Part shown: positions 1-7,913 of the stretch, in pieces | Layout of the letters: every line of letters starts with the position of its first letter | How positions within the stretch are numbered: the first letter of the stretch is position 1 | Source of the DNA: Actinoplanes solisilvae | GTDB lineage: Bacteria; Actinomycetota; Actinomycetes; Mycobacteriales; Micromonosporaceae | Reading direction: 5' to 3' | NCBI RefSeq assembly: GCF_003999975.1 | Contig: NZ_RJAC01000018.1 | Location: 124,001-188,000 of the forward strand | Length of the DNA stretch: 64,000 nt | Translations under genes and position numbers: made by a program | The notes under the pieces: generated by a model | Told to the model about the DNA's origin: nothing | Databases searched by the model: none | Seen by the model: the letters and a program-made list of their open reading frames with translations, nothing else

Positions 1-2
1 GT

Positions 3-1049
3 CTGATCGTCGCGCTGGGTGTCATCACCTACTCGATCGCCGCCCACACCGACCGGCGCCGCGGCTGGACGTGCGCGGTGGCCGCGTCGTCGGTCGTCTA
101 CCTGACCGTGGTGCTGCTCAACCGCGACGTCTGGCTGCGTGCCGACGTACTCGGGCTGTTCGCCTGGGTCTTCCTGGCCGCCGCGGTGGGCGACGCCGCC
201 CGCACACATCGGGCCTACGTACGCGAGGTGGAGGAGCGGGCCCGCCGGGCCGAACAGAGCCGCGAGGAGGAGGCCCGCCGCCGGGTCACCGAGGAACGGC
301 TGCGCATCGCCCGCGAGCTGCACGACGTCGTGGCGCACCACATCGCGGTGATCAACGTGCAGGCCGGCGCGGCCACCCACATCCTCGAACGCCGGCCCGA
401 GCAGGTGGCGCCCGCTCTGGCCCACATCCGTGAGGCGTCCAACAGCGTGCTCACCGAGATCCAGTCGGTCGTGGGCGTGCTGCGCGGCGCCGACGAGCCG
501 GCCGACACCGAACCGGCGCCCGGGCTGGCCCGGCTGCCCGAGCTGCTGGCCGGGCTCGCCGCGGCCGGCTTCACGGTCGAGTTCCGCCGGCTCGGCGACC
601 CGGCCGAGCTGCCGGTGGTGGCCGACCTCGCGGCATACCGGATCGTGCAGGAGGCGCTGACGAACGCGTACAAACACGGCGACGGCCCGGCCGAGCTCAC
701 CGTGCGGCACACCGCCGAGACGGTCGATGTCGAGGTGGTCAACGCCGTGCCCACGGGCACGCCCCCGCCCGGTTCGGGCTACGGACTGCTCGGAATGCGG
801 GAGCGCGCCGCCTCCGCGGGCGGCACGCTCACCGCCGGGGTGGCCGGCGGCGATTTCCGTGTCCACGCGATCCTGCCGGCCGGCGCTCCGGCGCTGCCCG
901 GGTTCGGCCCGGCCCGGTGCGAGCGGCTGCGGGCCGGCGTGCCGCACGACGTCGTGAACGGCCACGACGTGTCGATCAACGAGCCGGCCCGGCCGGTGGC
1001 GCCCTCGCCCGCATGCGTCGTGCCACGCGGCCGGGTGCGGCCGTCGTGA
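3..1049 (+). CDS. NarL-type sensor histidine kinase (5' end outside window)
   Basis: The frame is open from the first bases, so the N-terminus lies upstream; 348 residues are visible. They start with hydrophobic membrane segments, then a charged Glu/Arg linker, the HisKA_3 dimerisation box (RIARELHDVVAHH, with the phospho-accepting His after EL) and an HATPase_c domain with an N-box (ALTNAYKHG) and a G-box (GYGLLGMRERA). This is the layout of DesK/LiaS/NarX-class kinases, which autophosphorylate at the membrane and pass phosphate to a NarL-type regulator. The TGA stop overlaps the GTG start of the response-regulator gene (GTGA), so the two are almost certainly cotranscribed and coupled. The signal sensed cannot be read. 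The C-terminal tail after the G-box is unusually long and Arg/Pro-rich. Confidence 0.93.
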   Translation: MIVALGVITYSIAAHTDRRRGWTCAVAASSVVYLTVVLLNRDVWLRADVLGLFAWVFLAAAVGDAARTHRAYVREVEERARRAEQSREEEARRRVTEERLRIARELHDVVAHHIAVINVQAGAATHILERRPEQVAPALAHIREASNSVLTEIQSVVGVLRGADEPADTEPAPGLARLPELLAGLAAAGFTVEFRRLGDPAELPVVADLAAYRIVQEALTNAYKHGDGPAELTVRHTAETVDVEVVNAVPTGTPPPGSGYGLLGMRERAASAGGTLTAGVAGGDFRVHAILPAGAPALPGFGPARCERLRAGVPHDVVNGHDVSINEPARPVAPSPACVVPRGRVRPS

Positions 1050-1726
1050 CCATCCGGGTGCTGCTCGCCGACGACCAGGCGCTGATCCGGGCGGGCTTCC
1101 GCATGATCATCGACGCCGAGCCGGGGCTCGAGGTGGTCGCCGAGGCCGCCGACGGCCGCGAGGCGCTGGGCCTGGCCCGCACGACCCGGGCCGACGTGAT
1201 CCTCATGGACATCCGGATGCCGCACATGGACGGCCTGGAGGCGACCCGGCGCATCGGCGCCGACGACGACCTGGCCGGCGTACGGGTGCTGGTTCTGACC
1301 ACGTTCGAGAACGACGACAACGTGGTGCTGGCGTTGCAGGCCGGCGCGAGCGGGTTCCTCGGCAAGAGCGTGGAGCCGGAGGACCTGCTGCACGCCATCC
1401 GGGTGGTGGCCGCGGGCGAGGCGCTGCTGTCGCCGCGGGCAACTCGGGCGCTGGTCGGCCGGTTCCTCGACCACCTGCGGCCCGAGAGCCCACCGACGCC
1501 GGCGCTGGACGAGCTGACCGAGCGGGAACGTGGGGTCCTGATGCTCGTCGCGCATGGACTGTCCAACACCGACATCGCAGCGCGGCTGCACGTGTCGCCG
1601 CTGACCGTGAAGACCCACGTCAACCGGGCAATGACCAAGCTCGGCGTCCGCGACCGCGCCCAGCTCGTCGTCATCGCGTACCAGTGCGGTCTGGTCCGCC
1701 CGGGCGACACGGTGCCGGCGGACTGA
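1046..1726 (+). CDS. NarL/LuxR-family response regulator
   Basis: A 226-residue cytoplasmic transcription factor. The receiver domain (about 1-120) shows the acidic pair LLADD, phospho-acceptor Asp55 in VILMDIRMPHMDG, the switch Thr in VLTTFE and the Lys of GKSVEP. A GerE/LuxR helix-turn-helix (about 155-215) contains LTERERGVLMLVAHGLSN and HVSPLTVKTHVNRAM. The GTG start overlaps the kinase stop by the GTGA arrangement, and the protein begins directly at the first receiver strand, which fixes the start better than in-frame codons further upstream. It is the partner of the preceding kinase; its target genes are unknown. Confidence 0.95.
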   Translation: MTIRVLLADDQALIRAGFRMIIDAEPGLEVVAEAADGREALGLARTTRADVILMDIRMPHMDGLEATRRIGADDDLAGVRVLVLTTFENDDNVVLALQAGASGFLGKSVEPEDLLHAIRVVAAGEALLSPRATRALVGRFLDHLRPESPPTPALDELTERERGVLMLVAHGLSNTDIAARLHVSPLTVKTHVNRAMTKLGVRDRAQLVVIAYQCGLVRPGDTVPAD

Positions 1727-2051
1727 GTACGACCCGGACGGCATAGTCACGAAGTCCTACCCCGACAGTTACGAGCCCAGCCAACTCGGGCCGCCCGCCG
1801 CCAGGCCCCACCGCGACCAGAAGTGCGTTCAGCGCGGCCGGGCGGTCAGCGATCGAGCGCCGACTGATATACCGTTTCACGTACGGGGACGAGACACCAT
1901 CCCCGCCGGCTGCCCTGGCCCTCGGTAGCGCACCGCGTTCTGACAAGGTGCTGGGAGCAGCTGTGGTCGTTGGAATTTGTCATGCCCGCCTGACGGTGGT
2001 CCCCCGCTCGAGCCGGCCGGGCACCGGCGGCACACCCACAACAGGCCGGCC
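1727..2051. other. Intergenic stretch without a convincing gene
   Basis: These 325 bases follow the response-regulator stop. Only a weak GC hairpin (GAGCCC...CGGGC region near 1770-1790) is visible, possibly part of a terminator. Open frames on either strand here have no recognisable protein character. The promoter of the decayed STAS gene may lie near 1860-1880, where A/T content rises (ACTGATATACC), but no consensus could be fixed. Confidence 0.4.
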
Positions 2052-2682
2052 GTGACCGGCACGGACCGGCTTGCACCGGTCCCTCCGCTACAGCCTCCAT
2101 ACCTGCTCACAGCCGCGACCGACGGGCCGGGGGCCGGAGTTGCCATCACCGGCGACGCGAGCACCGCGGTGGTCGAGCTGACCGCACACGGCCCCTGGTC
2201 ACAACACCTCGGCGAGCAGATAACCGCCCACCTGCACCTATGCCTCGCCGGACCATCGATTGCGATCATCATCGACCTGCGTCACATGGACGACCCGTAC
2301 GCGATCAGCATGCCTTCCTGGCTGGCCGCCTGGCGCTGGGCCAGGCTCGAACCGTCCCCCGTGCACCTGACCTTCAGTCTGCCCACCACGACCGCGTTGA
2401 GCGGACGCCTGCGCAATCTCCGAGGACCTCAGCCACGCGTGTGCGCCACCGTGACCGAGGCACGGACAGCCATCGCCAAGCGGATCTCGCGCGCCGACCG
2501 GCTTCAGACCCGGCTGGCCCCGCTGCCCTCATCCGTACGGGCCGCCCGCAATCTGGTCACCCAGGCGTGCCAGGTCTGGCAGAGGACTACGACTCGTCCA
2601 TACCGTGGCCACCGCATGGGGCGCCATGCCGGCCGACGGTGGCAAGGTCGTCTGGGCAACGGTGAATTCCTCTCCCCTCTGA
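2052..2682 (+). pseudogene. STAS / anti-sigma kinase-like gene with internal deletion
   Basis: From GTG 2052 the frame reads an anti-sigma-antagonist-like region (AGVAITGDAS, then IAIIIDLRHMDD) of the kind fused to RsbW-type ATPases in actinomycetes. It continues into the first helix of an HATPase_c_2 domain (VRAARNLVTQACQVWQ, up to about 2580). The ATP-binding core that should follow (N-box and first G-box) is absent. The sequence jumps, in the next reading frame, to the typical C-terminus of such kinases (GRGLRLVHTVATAWG ... GGKVVWATV) and a TGA at 2680-2682. Both ends are recognisable, but roughly 70-90 central residues and the frame are lost. I read this as a deletion scar. The upstream frame runs on out of frame to 3266, which I regard as meaningless. 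Confidence 0.7.
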
Positions 2683-2755
2683 CCGGCGTTCAGCCGGGAG
2701 AACGAGGCGTACGGTGGACTTATCCGCTCTGGCGGTGCGTCACCAAGGAGTTCAC

Positions 2756-2884
2756 ATGGCCAACAAATCCGCGCACAAGGAAGACCGCAAGAAACAGGGC
2801 AGCAGCCTCAAGGAGAAGCGCGCCGCGAAAAAGGCCAAGATCCAAGAGAAGTCGACCTCGCACATTCCGCCCACCGGCCACTGA
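2756..2884 (+). CDS. Small highly basic conserved-type protein (42 aa)
   Basis: ATG 2756 follows a good ribosome binding site (AAGGAG, 2743-2748). The 42-residue product starts MANKSAHKEDRKKQG, continues with a Lys/Ala-rich helix (LKEKRAAKKAKIQEK) and ends SHIPPTGH. It is strongly basic, without Cys or a membrane segment, and probably partly helical or disordered. From memory, actinobacteria commonly encode small proteins of this kind, with an MANKSAHKED start and an IPPTG-type end, of unknown function; a search would be needed to confirm that. It stands alone between the STAS remnant and the nitroreductase. Nucleic-acid binding is possible from composition only. Confidence 0.75.
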   Translation: MANKSAHKEDRKKQGSSLKEKRAAKKAKIQEKSTSHIPPTGH

Positions 2885-3033
2885 CCGCGTCCCCGAGCTG
2901 CCCCAGCCCTCGGCAGCCCGGTTGATGCGGCCGTTGCAGGTCCGTCCGGCGTTCCGGAAGCGTACCCTTGAAGAGTCGCTCGAGACCCCGGTGGCTGATG
3001 CCTCGCCATCACTCTCGAGCGTTCGGAAAGGCG

Positions 3034-3050
3034 GCGGTTGTGCAAACCGC
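3034..3050. promoter_or_regulatory. Inverted repeat upstream of nitroreductase
   Basis: GCGGTT-GTGCA-AACCGC has perfect 6-bp arms around a 5-bp centre, about 70 bp before the nitroreductase start. Its position suits an operator or activator site; the cognate protein is unknown. Confidence 0.35.
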
Positions 3051-3118
3051 ATCCCTCTCCCTCTCGGCCGCCTCGCCGCTATCCGCGAGAACATCCGGCA
3101 CCGGGAAGGAACCCGACC

Positions 3119-4117
3119 ATGGACACCGACGCCCTCACCCACCCCACCGACCCCGAGGTCGCCACCCACGCATTGGCCGAGGCCGCGACCGCCGCCGGAT
3201 ACGCCCCGTCCATCCACAACACCCAGCCGTGGCGGTGGCGGCTCACCGCCGACACCCTTGAGCTGAGTCTCGTACGCGGGCGGGTTCTGACGATCACCGA
3301 TCCCGAAGGCCGGCTGGCCACGCTGAGCTGCGGCGTCGCTCTGCACCATGCCCGCGTCGCGCTGGCCGCGCAGCGCTGGGATGCCACCGTGACCCGAATG
3401 CCGCCGGGCGACCCCGACCTGCTCGCTCGCCTGCACGTCGAGCAGCGATCGCCGGTCGATTCGGCATCGACGTTGCACCTACGGAGCATCCCGCTGCGGC
3501 ACACCGATCGACGTCCCCTGGCCGGCGCACCGGTCGGCCCGGCCGACCTGGCCGCCATCACGACAGCCGTCCAGGCCGAGGGCACGAACCTGCACACGCT
3601 GAAGCCCGACCAGATCCTCGAACTGGCCGCCGCCGCCGACCACGCGCAACGCAGCGAAATCGGAGACCCGGCCTGGCAGGCCGAGCTCGCCTACTGGACC
3701 GGCGACACCGCGCCACCCGGGACCAGTGTGCCGGACACGGCGATCCCCGACCGCGCCACGCAGACCACGGTGCCCGGCCGCGACTTCGGCCACCATGGTG
3801 ACCTGCCGGTCAGCGCCGCACACGACAAGGCGGCCACGTTCGTGCTGCTCTACGGCGACACCGACGAACCGGCCAGCTGGCTACGCGCCGGCGAGGCCCT
3901 GTCGGCCGGCTGGCTCACCGCCACCGAACGCGGCGTCTCCGTCCTGCCACACAGCGCCCCGATCGAGGTCATCGCCGCCCGGCAGGCGCTGCGAGCGATG
4001 ATCGCCAGCGTCGGCCACCCCTTCCTCGTGCTGCACCTCGGCACCACGGATCCGGCTGACACGGCAGCGTCGCACACGTCCCGGCTGCCGGCTGAGCAGC
4101 TGATCGACCGGGCCTGA
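3119..4117 (+). CDS. Acg-family NAD(P)H nitroreductase-like protein
   Basis: The 332-residue protein resembles the Acg/Rv2032 group of flavin nitroreductase-fold proteins: an N-terminal AAGYAPSIHNTQPWRWR motif, the central HLRSIPLRHTDRRP segment, and a C-terminal GWLTATERGVSVLPHS motif followed by HPFLVLHLG. Actinobacterial members often belong to dormancy or redox-stress regulons and are thought to be flavin-binding or flavin-sequestering; the substrate is unknown. ATG 3119 is chosen because GGGAAGGA lies 8-16 nt upstream and the protein begins at the conserved N-terminus. A 17-bp inverted repeat lies about 70 bp upstream. The neighbouring DoxX gene also suggests redox or stress physiology. 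Confidence 0.88.
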   Translation: MDTDALTHPTDPEVATHALAEAATAAGYAPSIHNTQPWRWRLTADTLELSLVRGRVLTITDPEGRLATLSCGVALHHARVALAAQRWDATVTRMPPGDPDLLARLHVEQRSPVDSASTLHLRSIPLRHTDRRPLAGAPVGPADLAAITTAVQAEGTNLHTLKPDQILELAAAADHAQRSEIGDPAWQAELAYWTGDTAPPGTSVPDTAIPDRATQTTVPGRDFGHHGDLPVSAAHDKAATFVLLYGDTDEPASWLRAGEALSAGWLTATERGVSVLPHSAPIEVIAARQALRAMIASVGHPFLVLHLGTTDPADTAASHTSRLPAEQLIDRA

Positions 4118-4397
4118 GTACGGCACCCCGCGAGGCGCCCTTCAGCGGGCCCGGCGAAATGCGCGTACGGTCGAAGTGTCGCCCGGGACCCGGTGGCCGT
4201 TGAGCCCTCCGTCGCCGCCGACATCTCCCGCCGATCGTGGATCGTGCTGCGTTCGACACGCCTCGACCGGTCTTGGAGTCCGCACAGGAGCACGGATGCC
4301 GCCCTGAGTCGGCGGCGCCGCTCTCCGATCGATCCGTGCACGCGCTGGACGCGTCGCGGAACATGCGTCATGAACCACTTGAAGGAATGTGAGTGCG

Positions 4398-5024
4398 ATG
4401 GTCAACATCGCCAACGGTCACGAAACGTCCACGTCCGCCACTTCCCCGGGTACGGCCGCACCGCCGAGACGAGACGGCAGGCATCATTCCGGCGCCGCCG
4501 TCGCCCCGGACGCCACGTTCACGATCACCGGTAGAACCGCGGTCGCCGCGCGGTACCTGCTGGCCGGCATCCGGCTCGCGCTGGGCTGGGTGTTCCTGTG
4601 GGCGTTCCTCGACAAACTGTTCGGCCTCGGCCGCGGCACTCCCGCCGCGAACGCGTGGCTGGACGGCGGCAGCCCCACCGCCGGGTTCCTCGGCAAGGCC
4701 GCCACCGGCCCGTTCACCGGTCTCTACAACGCGATCGCCGGGAACGTCGTCGTCGACGTGCTGTTCATGACGGCTCTGCTCGGCATCGGCGTGGCGCTGA
4801 TCCTGGGCATCGGCATGCGGATCGCCGCAGCGGCCGGAGCCTTGCTGACGATTCTGATGTGGACCGCCGTCCTGCCGCCGGAAACCAACCCGTTCATGGA
4901 CGACCACCTCATCTACGCCGCCGTGCTGATCCTGCTGGCCCTGCTCGGCGCCGGAACCACCTGGGGCCTCGGCCGCCGGTGGGCAGCCACCCCGCTCGTG
5001 CGGCGCAACACCTGGCTCATATAG
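4398..5024 (+). CDS. DoxX-family integral membrane protein
   Basis: A 208-residue protein with a Thr/Ser/Pro-rich N-terminus (about 1-50) and four predicted membrane helices: LLAGIRLALGWVFLWAFLDK, VVDVLFMTALLGIGVALILG, IAAAAGALLTILMWTAVL and LIYAAVLILLALLGAG. The FLDKLFGLG motif after helix 1 is typical of DoxX/DoxD proteins, which act as quinone- or thiosulfate-linked membrane oxidoreductase subunits in some organisms; the activity here is unknown. ATG 4398 is preferred over GTG 4389 because AAGGA at 4382-4386 is properly spaced only for the ATG. A strong hairpin follows the gene. Confidence 0.85.
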   Translation: MVNIANGHETSTSATSPGTAAPPRRDGRHHSGAAVAPDATFTITGRTAVAARYLLAGIRLALGWVFLWAFLDKLFGLGRGTPAANAWLDGGSPTAGFLGKAATGPFTGLYNAIAGNVVVDVLFMTALLGIGVALILGIGMRIAAAAGALLTILMWTAVLPPETNPFMDDHLIYAAVLILLALLGAGTTWGLGRRWAATPLVRRNTWLI

Positions 5025-5069
5025 AACCACGCGACGGTTCCGACCCCGGTGGCCCGCGGGCCATCGGCG

Positions 5070-5104
5070 TCCTCGAAGGACCGCCAGCACGGGTCCTTCG
5101 AGGA
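5070..5104 (+). terminator. Perfect 13-bp hairpin after doxX-like gene
   Basis: TCCTCGAAGGACC and GGTCCTTCGAGGA pair perfectly around a 9-nt loop, 45 bp after the DoxX stop. There is no T-run, as is common for actinomycete terminators. Confidence 0.6.
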
Positions 5105-5137
5105 TGGCCGGGGTACGCACAGACAGGAGAACCTGCG

Positions 5138-5281
5138 ATGGCGATCCGCGATCAGTTCGCCCGAAGTCCTAACCGGCATCGCCGGACGGCGCTGCTGGGC
5201 GCGGTGACCTGCTATCTGTTCCGGCGCCGCCCGACTGGCCCGGACACGCGCGCTGCCGACACCGCCGGCGAGCGTGGTTGA
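5138..5281 (+). CDS. Small basic hypothetical protein (47 aa)
   Basis: ATG 5138 has a well-spaced AGGAGA (5125-5130). The product (MAIRDQFARSPNRHRRTALL...) has a basic N-terminus, a short hydrophobic stretch (TALLGAVTCYLF) that may touch the membrane, and a polar tail. I do not recognise a family. It lies after a hairpin and converges on the sigma-factor gene, so it probably has its own promoter. The good ribosome binding site is the main support. Confidence 0.45.
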   Translation: MAIRDQFARSPNRHRRTALLGAVTCYLFRRRPTGPDTRAADTAGERG

Positions 5282-5371
5282 CTTCGGCTCTGGGGAACAT
5301 CGGCCCACCCGCCCACGGCCGTGCTCCCGGATGGCACGCCGGACTGTCCGTGGCCACCCGGGCCCGCGCGG

Positions 5372-6175
5372 TCAGGCGTCGAGCTGTTGACGGAGCTTGA
5401 CCAACGCGCGACTGAGCAGCCGGGAAACGTGCATCTGGGAGACGCCGACCTGCTCGGCGATCTCGGTCTGGGTGAGGTTGCCATAGAACCGCAGGGTGAC
5501 GATGCGCTGCTCGCGGGCATCGAGGCACTTCATCGCGGGACCGAGCGCGATTCGGGCTTCCGCGAGCTCGTACTCGTGGTCGTCCTCGCCCAGGGTCTCC
5601 CCCAGCTCCAGTTTGCCGTCGGCGCCGGTGGGCGCGGACAGGGAGGTGGCGGAGTAGGCCCGGCCGCCCTCGAGTCCTTCGAGAACGTCTTCCTCCGTGA
5701 CGTTCAGGTGGGCGGCGATGTCCGCGACGGTCGGGGAGCGGCCCAGGCTGTGGGTCAGCGTGCTGCTCACGGCGGTGATGGCCATCCGCATCTCCTGCAG
5801 CCGGCGGGGCACCCGGATCGACCAGGTGCGGTCGCGGAAGTGCCGCTTGATCTCGCCGACGATGGTCGGGATGGCGTAGCCCGCGAAGTCGACGCCGAAG
5901 CTCGGGTCGAACCGGTCGATCGCCTTCAGCAGACCCACCGTCGCAGTCTGGAACAGGTCGTCGACGGGCTCACCGCGGTTGGCGTACCGCTGGGCGAGGT
6001 GACGAGCCAGTGGCAGCCAGGCCTCGATCGCCCGATCTCGCACCGCCGGCCGGGACGGATGTCCCATGGGCAGCGCCGCCAGGTCGGCGACAAGGTCGGT
6101 GGCATCGTCGGTGGTGGTATTCGTTCTCGGTGAACGGCAGCGATCAGCCCTCACCTGTCCGGTCGTCCTGGTCAT
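5372..6175 (-). CDS. SigB/SigF/SigG-class alternative sigma factor
   Basis: A 267-residue group 3 sigma-70 factor that directs RNA polymerase to stress or developmental promoters. Region 2 contains the core-binding helix (EPVDDLFQTATVGLLKAIDR) and the -10 recognition segment (FAGYAIPTIVGEIKRHFRDR) followed by WSIRVPRRLQE. Region 3 is LGRSPTVADIAAHLNV. Region 4 carries the -35 helix-turn-helix (LTQTEIAEQVGVSQMHVSR LLSRAL). The ATG at 6175 is backed by GAAGGGG upstream. Such factors are held by an RsbW-type anti-sigma kinase and released by a STAS antagonist. The only such gene nearby, at 2052-2682, is decayed, so any regulators must be elsewhere. A promoter resembling this class lies upstream. 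Confidence 0.93.
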   Translation of the reverse strand: MTRTTGQVRADRCRSPRTNTTTDDATDLVADLAALPMGHPSRPAVRDRAIEAWLPLARHLAQRYANRGEPVDDLFQTATVGLLKAIDRFDPSFGVDFAGYAIPTIVGEIKRHFRDRTWSIRVPRRLQEMRMAITAVSSTLTHSLGRSPTVADIAAHLNVTEEDVLEGLEGGRAYSATSLSAPTGADGKLELGETLGEDDHEYELAEARIALGPAMKCLDAREQRIVTLRFYGNLTQTEIAEQVGVSQMHVSRLLSRALVKLRQQLDA

Positions 6176-6287
6176 GGAACACCCCTTCTACGTACATCAG
6201 CAGAGGCTTCCAGACGTTCCCCACAGCCAGACGCGAGAGATCCGGAGAACCGGAACCGCGCCACACGTCGCTCAGCGCCCATGACAC

Positions 6288-6316
6288 TAACCCATTCGGC
6301 CGACTATTGCCTAACC
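6288..6316 (-). promoter_or_regulatory. Possible SigB/SigF-type promoter of the sigma-factor gene
   Basis: On the minus strand GTTAGG (6310-6315) is followed after 16 nt by GGGTTA (6288-6293). This resembles the GTTT-N14-17-GGGTAT pattern of SigB/SigF-class factors and would allow autoregulation. The match is imperfect. Confidence 0.35.
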
Positions 6317-6359
6317 GAAAGTATGAGTTCCGTCACGGGCAGCACCCCGTCCGCTACCC

Positions 6360-7652
6360 TCAGAAGTCGTTGATCTCCACGCTGATCCGATGCCTGCTGG
6401 ACGGCCAGGCCGGTACCGGCACCACCGCGAGCGCGCCTCCGCGTTGCCGCGCGATGATCGAGACGATTCCGCGTCCCGCCGGGACATATACGTCCGCGCC
6501 GGTGATGAAGGTCTGCGCGAAGAACTCCGGCAGCGGCGCGGTCAGGTCCGTGACGCCGTCGCCGTGCCGGTCGAAAGCGAAGATGCCGATCACCCGCTTC
6601 GCCCGGGGCGCGGTCGCGGCGTTCAGGGTGTTCCGGCCGTTGATCCACAGCTGGTCACCCTCGCCGCCCCACCACTCCTTCTGACGCCCGAAGGTCAGCG
6701 CGACGTGCCGCTCGCCCGTCTCGACCAGGGCGCCCAGGCCCTCGCCGGGGCGACCGGCCAGCAGCCGCAGGAACGAGTCGGAGCGCAGGAACGGCTGGAA
6801 ATAGAAGTGATGGGTGAAGACGCCAGGGCGGACGACCGCGAACTCGTAGCGAGTGTCGCCCCGCAACGGGAAGGGACCGAAAGCACCGTCCCCGGCGAGC
6901 GGCTGGGTGTACGCGGGCCGAGCGGACAGCCGGCGGCCGGTCAGCGGGCCCACCGGGTAGACCTCGAGCGTGGCACCCGTCAAACCGGCGTTGCTCGGGA
7001 AGATCACCGCGCGTCCGGAGACCCGCGCCGGGCCGCGCTCGGGGACGACGGCCCTGAAACGCGGCTCCCGGCCCCGCAGAAACCGGAAGATCTCCCGGAA
7101 GGACTCCACCGACGAGACGGTCTGGGTATGCGACTGGCCGGGGAAGGAGACGTTGGTGCCACCGGCCACGGCCCGGGCCGGATCACCCTCACCCCAGACG
7201 GCCAGAGTTGGCACGCCACCGGGCGGGGCGGCGGCCGGACGCCCGTCCAGGTTCACGTAGTGGGCCACCCGCGCCGCCCGCTCAGGCGCGCTGTTCAGAT
7301 AACCCTGCACGACGAAGGTCCCCAAGGAGTGGGCGAGCAGATCCACCCGGTCGGCGCCGGTGGTCTCGAGCAGCCGGGCGATGCGGGCGTCCAGGCCGGC
7401 ATAGACCTGCGGCAGGATCGTCGCGATGTTCGGCGAATCGTACTCATGAGCCTCGATGATCCGGGCCGGATAGCCGTTGCTCGCGAGGCGCTTGGCCTGG
7501 GTCCGGAACTGCAACGCGGACCCGGCGCTGCCGTGGACGAAGACGACCGGGCGGAAGGCGGCCTCCGCCGCACCGGCCGCCGCGGGCGTAGGAACGGAGA
7601 GCCCGGCGACGGCCAGGGCCGCACCGGCGACGAGGGAGAGCAACTTTCGCAT
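6360..7652 (-). CDS. Secreted lipase/esterase (alpha/beta hydrolase with C-terminal beta domain)
   Basis: 430 residues with a Sec signal peptide (MRKLLSLVAGAALAVAGL, cleavage near AAAGAAEA). The hydrolase domain (about 35-200) shows the oxyanion strand FRPVVFVHGSAGS, the nucleophile elbow LLAHSLGT (Ser in AHSLG, as in Bacillus LipA-type lipases), an acid candidate in VWGEGDP and a His in GQSHTQ. The remaining 230 residues look beta-rich (TLEVYPVGPLTGRRL, TRYEFAVVRPG) and end close to the stop; they may bind lipid or polymer. It probably acts outside the cell on esters or lipids. It is transcribed divergently from the GH76 gene. A small palindrome, CACTG-T-CAGTG (7683-7693), lies in its upstream region. 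Confidence 0.85.
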   Translation of the reverse strand: MRKLLSLVAGAALAVAGLSVPTPAAAGAAEAAFRPVVFVHGSAGSALQFRTQAKRLASNGYPARIIEAHEYDSPNIATILPQVYAGLDARIARLLETTGADRVDLLAHSLGTFVVQGYLNSAPERAARVAHYVNLDGRPAAAPPGGVPTLAVWGEGDPARAVAGGTNVSFPGQSHTQTVSSVESFREIFRFLRGREPRFRAVVPERGPARVSGRAVIFPSNAGLTGATLEVYPVGPLTGRRLSARPAYTQPLAGDGAFGPFPLRGDTRYEFAVVRPGVFTHHFYFQPFLRSDSFLRLLAGRPGEGLGALVETGERHVALTFGRQKEWWGGEGDQLWINGRNTLNAATAPRAKRVIGIFAFDRHGDGVTDLTAPLPEFFAQTFITGADVYVPAGRGIVSIIARQRGGALAVVPVPAWPSSRHRISVEINDF

Positions 7653-7792
7653 CGCGACTCCATATCGACGAGATTAAATCTGCACTGTCAGTGTGATTAT
7701 GCCCCGGACGCGGGGCGGCGCCCCTCCCCGCAGATCGGCGCGGGTCCGCCTGCGCCGGCAACGCCCGACGACCCGATCGCGCATCACATTGA

Positions 7793-7821
7793 TTGACAAC
7801 GATGTAACACGGTCCTAGTCT
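7793..7821 (+). promoter_or_regulatory. Sigma-70-type promoter of the GH76 gene
   Basis: TTGACA (7793-7798), a 17-bp spacer and TAGTCT (7816-7821) form a near-consensus housekeeping promoter, placing the start of transcription near 7828, just ahead of a 14-bp palindrome. Confidence 0.7.
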
Positions 7822-7829
7822 CCGGAATC

Positions 7830-7843
7830 GGAGAGCGCTCTCC
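7830..7843. promoter_or_regulatory. LacI-family-type operator (GGAGAGCGCTCTCC)
   Basis: A perfect 14-bp palindrome with a central CG, like the GAGCGCTC core bound by CebR and other LacI-type sugar repressors in actinomycetes. It lies at about +2 to +15 of the inferred GH76 transcript, where a bound repressor would block initiation. No LacI gene is present in the window. Confidence 0.65.
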
Positions 7844-7913
7844 TTTGATGTCGGTCGTCCCCCGCGATGCGGCATCAGTGCGTTCCTGTCCCCGGAAATG
7901 AGGAATGCTCCCG

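Noticed and set aside
2683..3266. Extension of the STAS-like frame to a 429-residue protein
   Set aside because: After about 2580 the translation is basic and low in complexity, and it runs over two recognisable genes in other frames.
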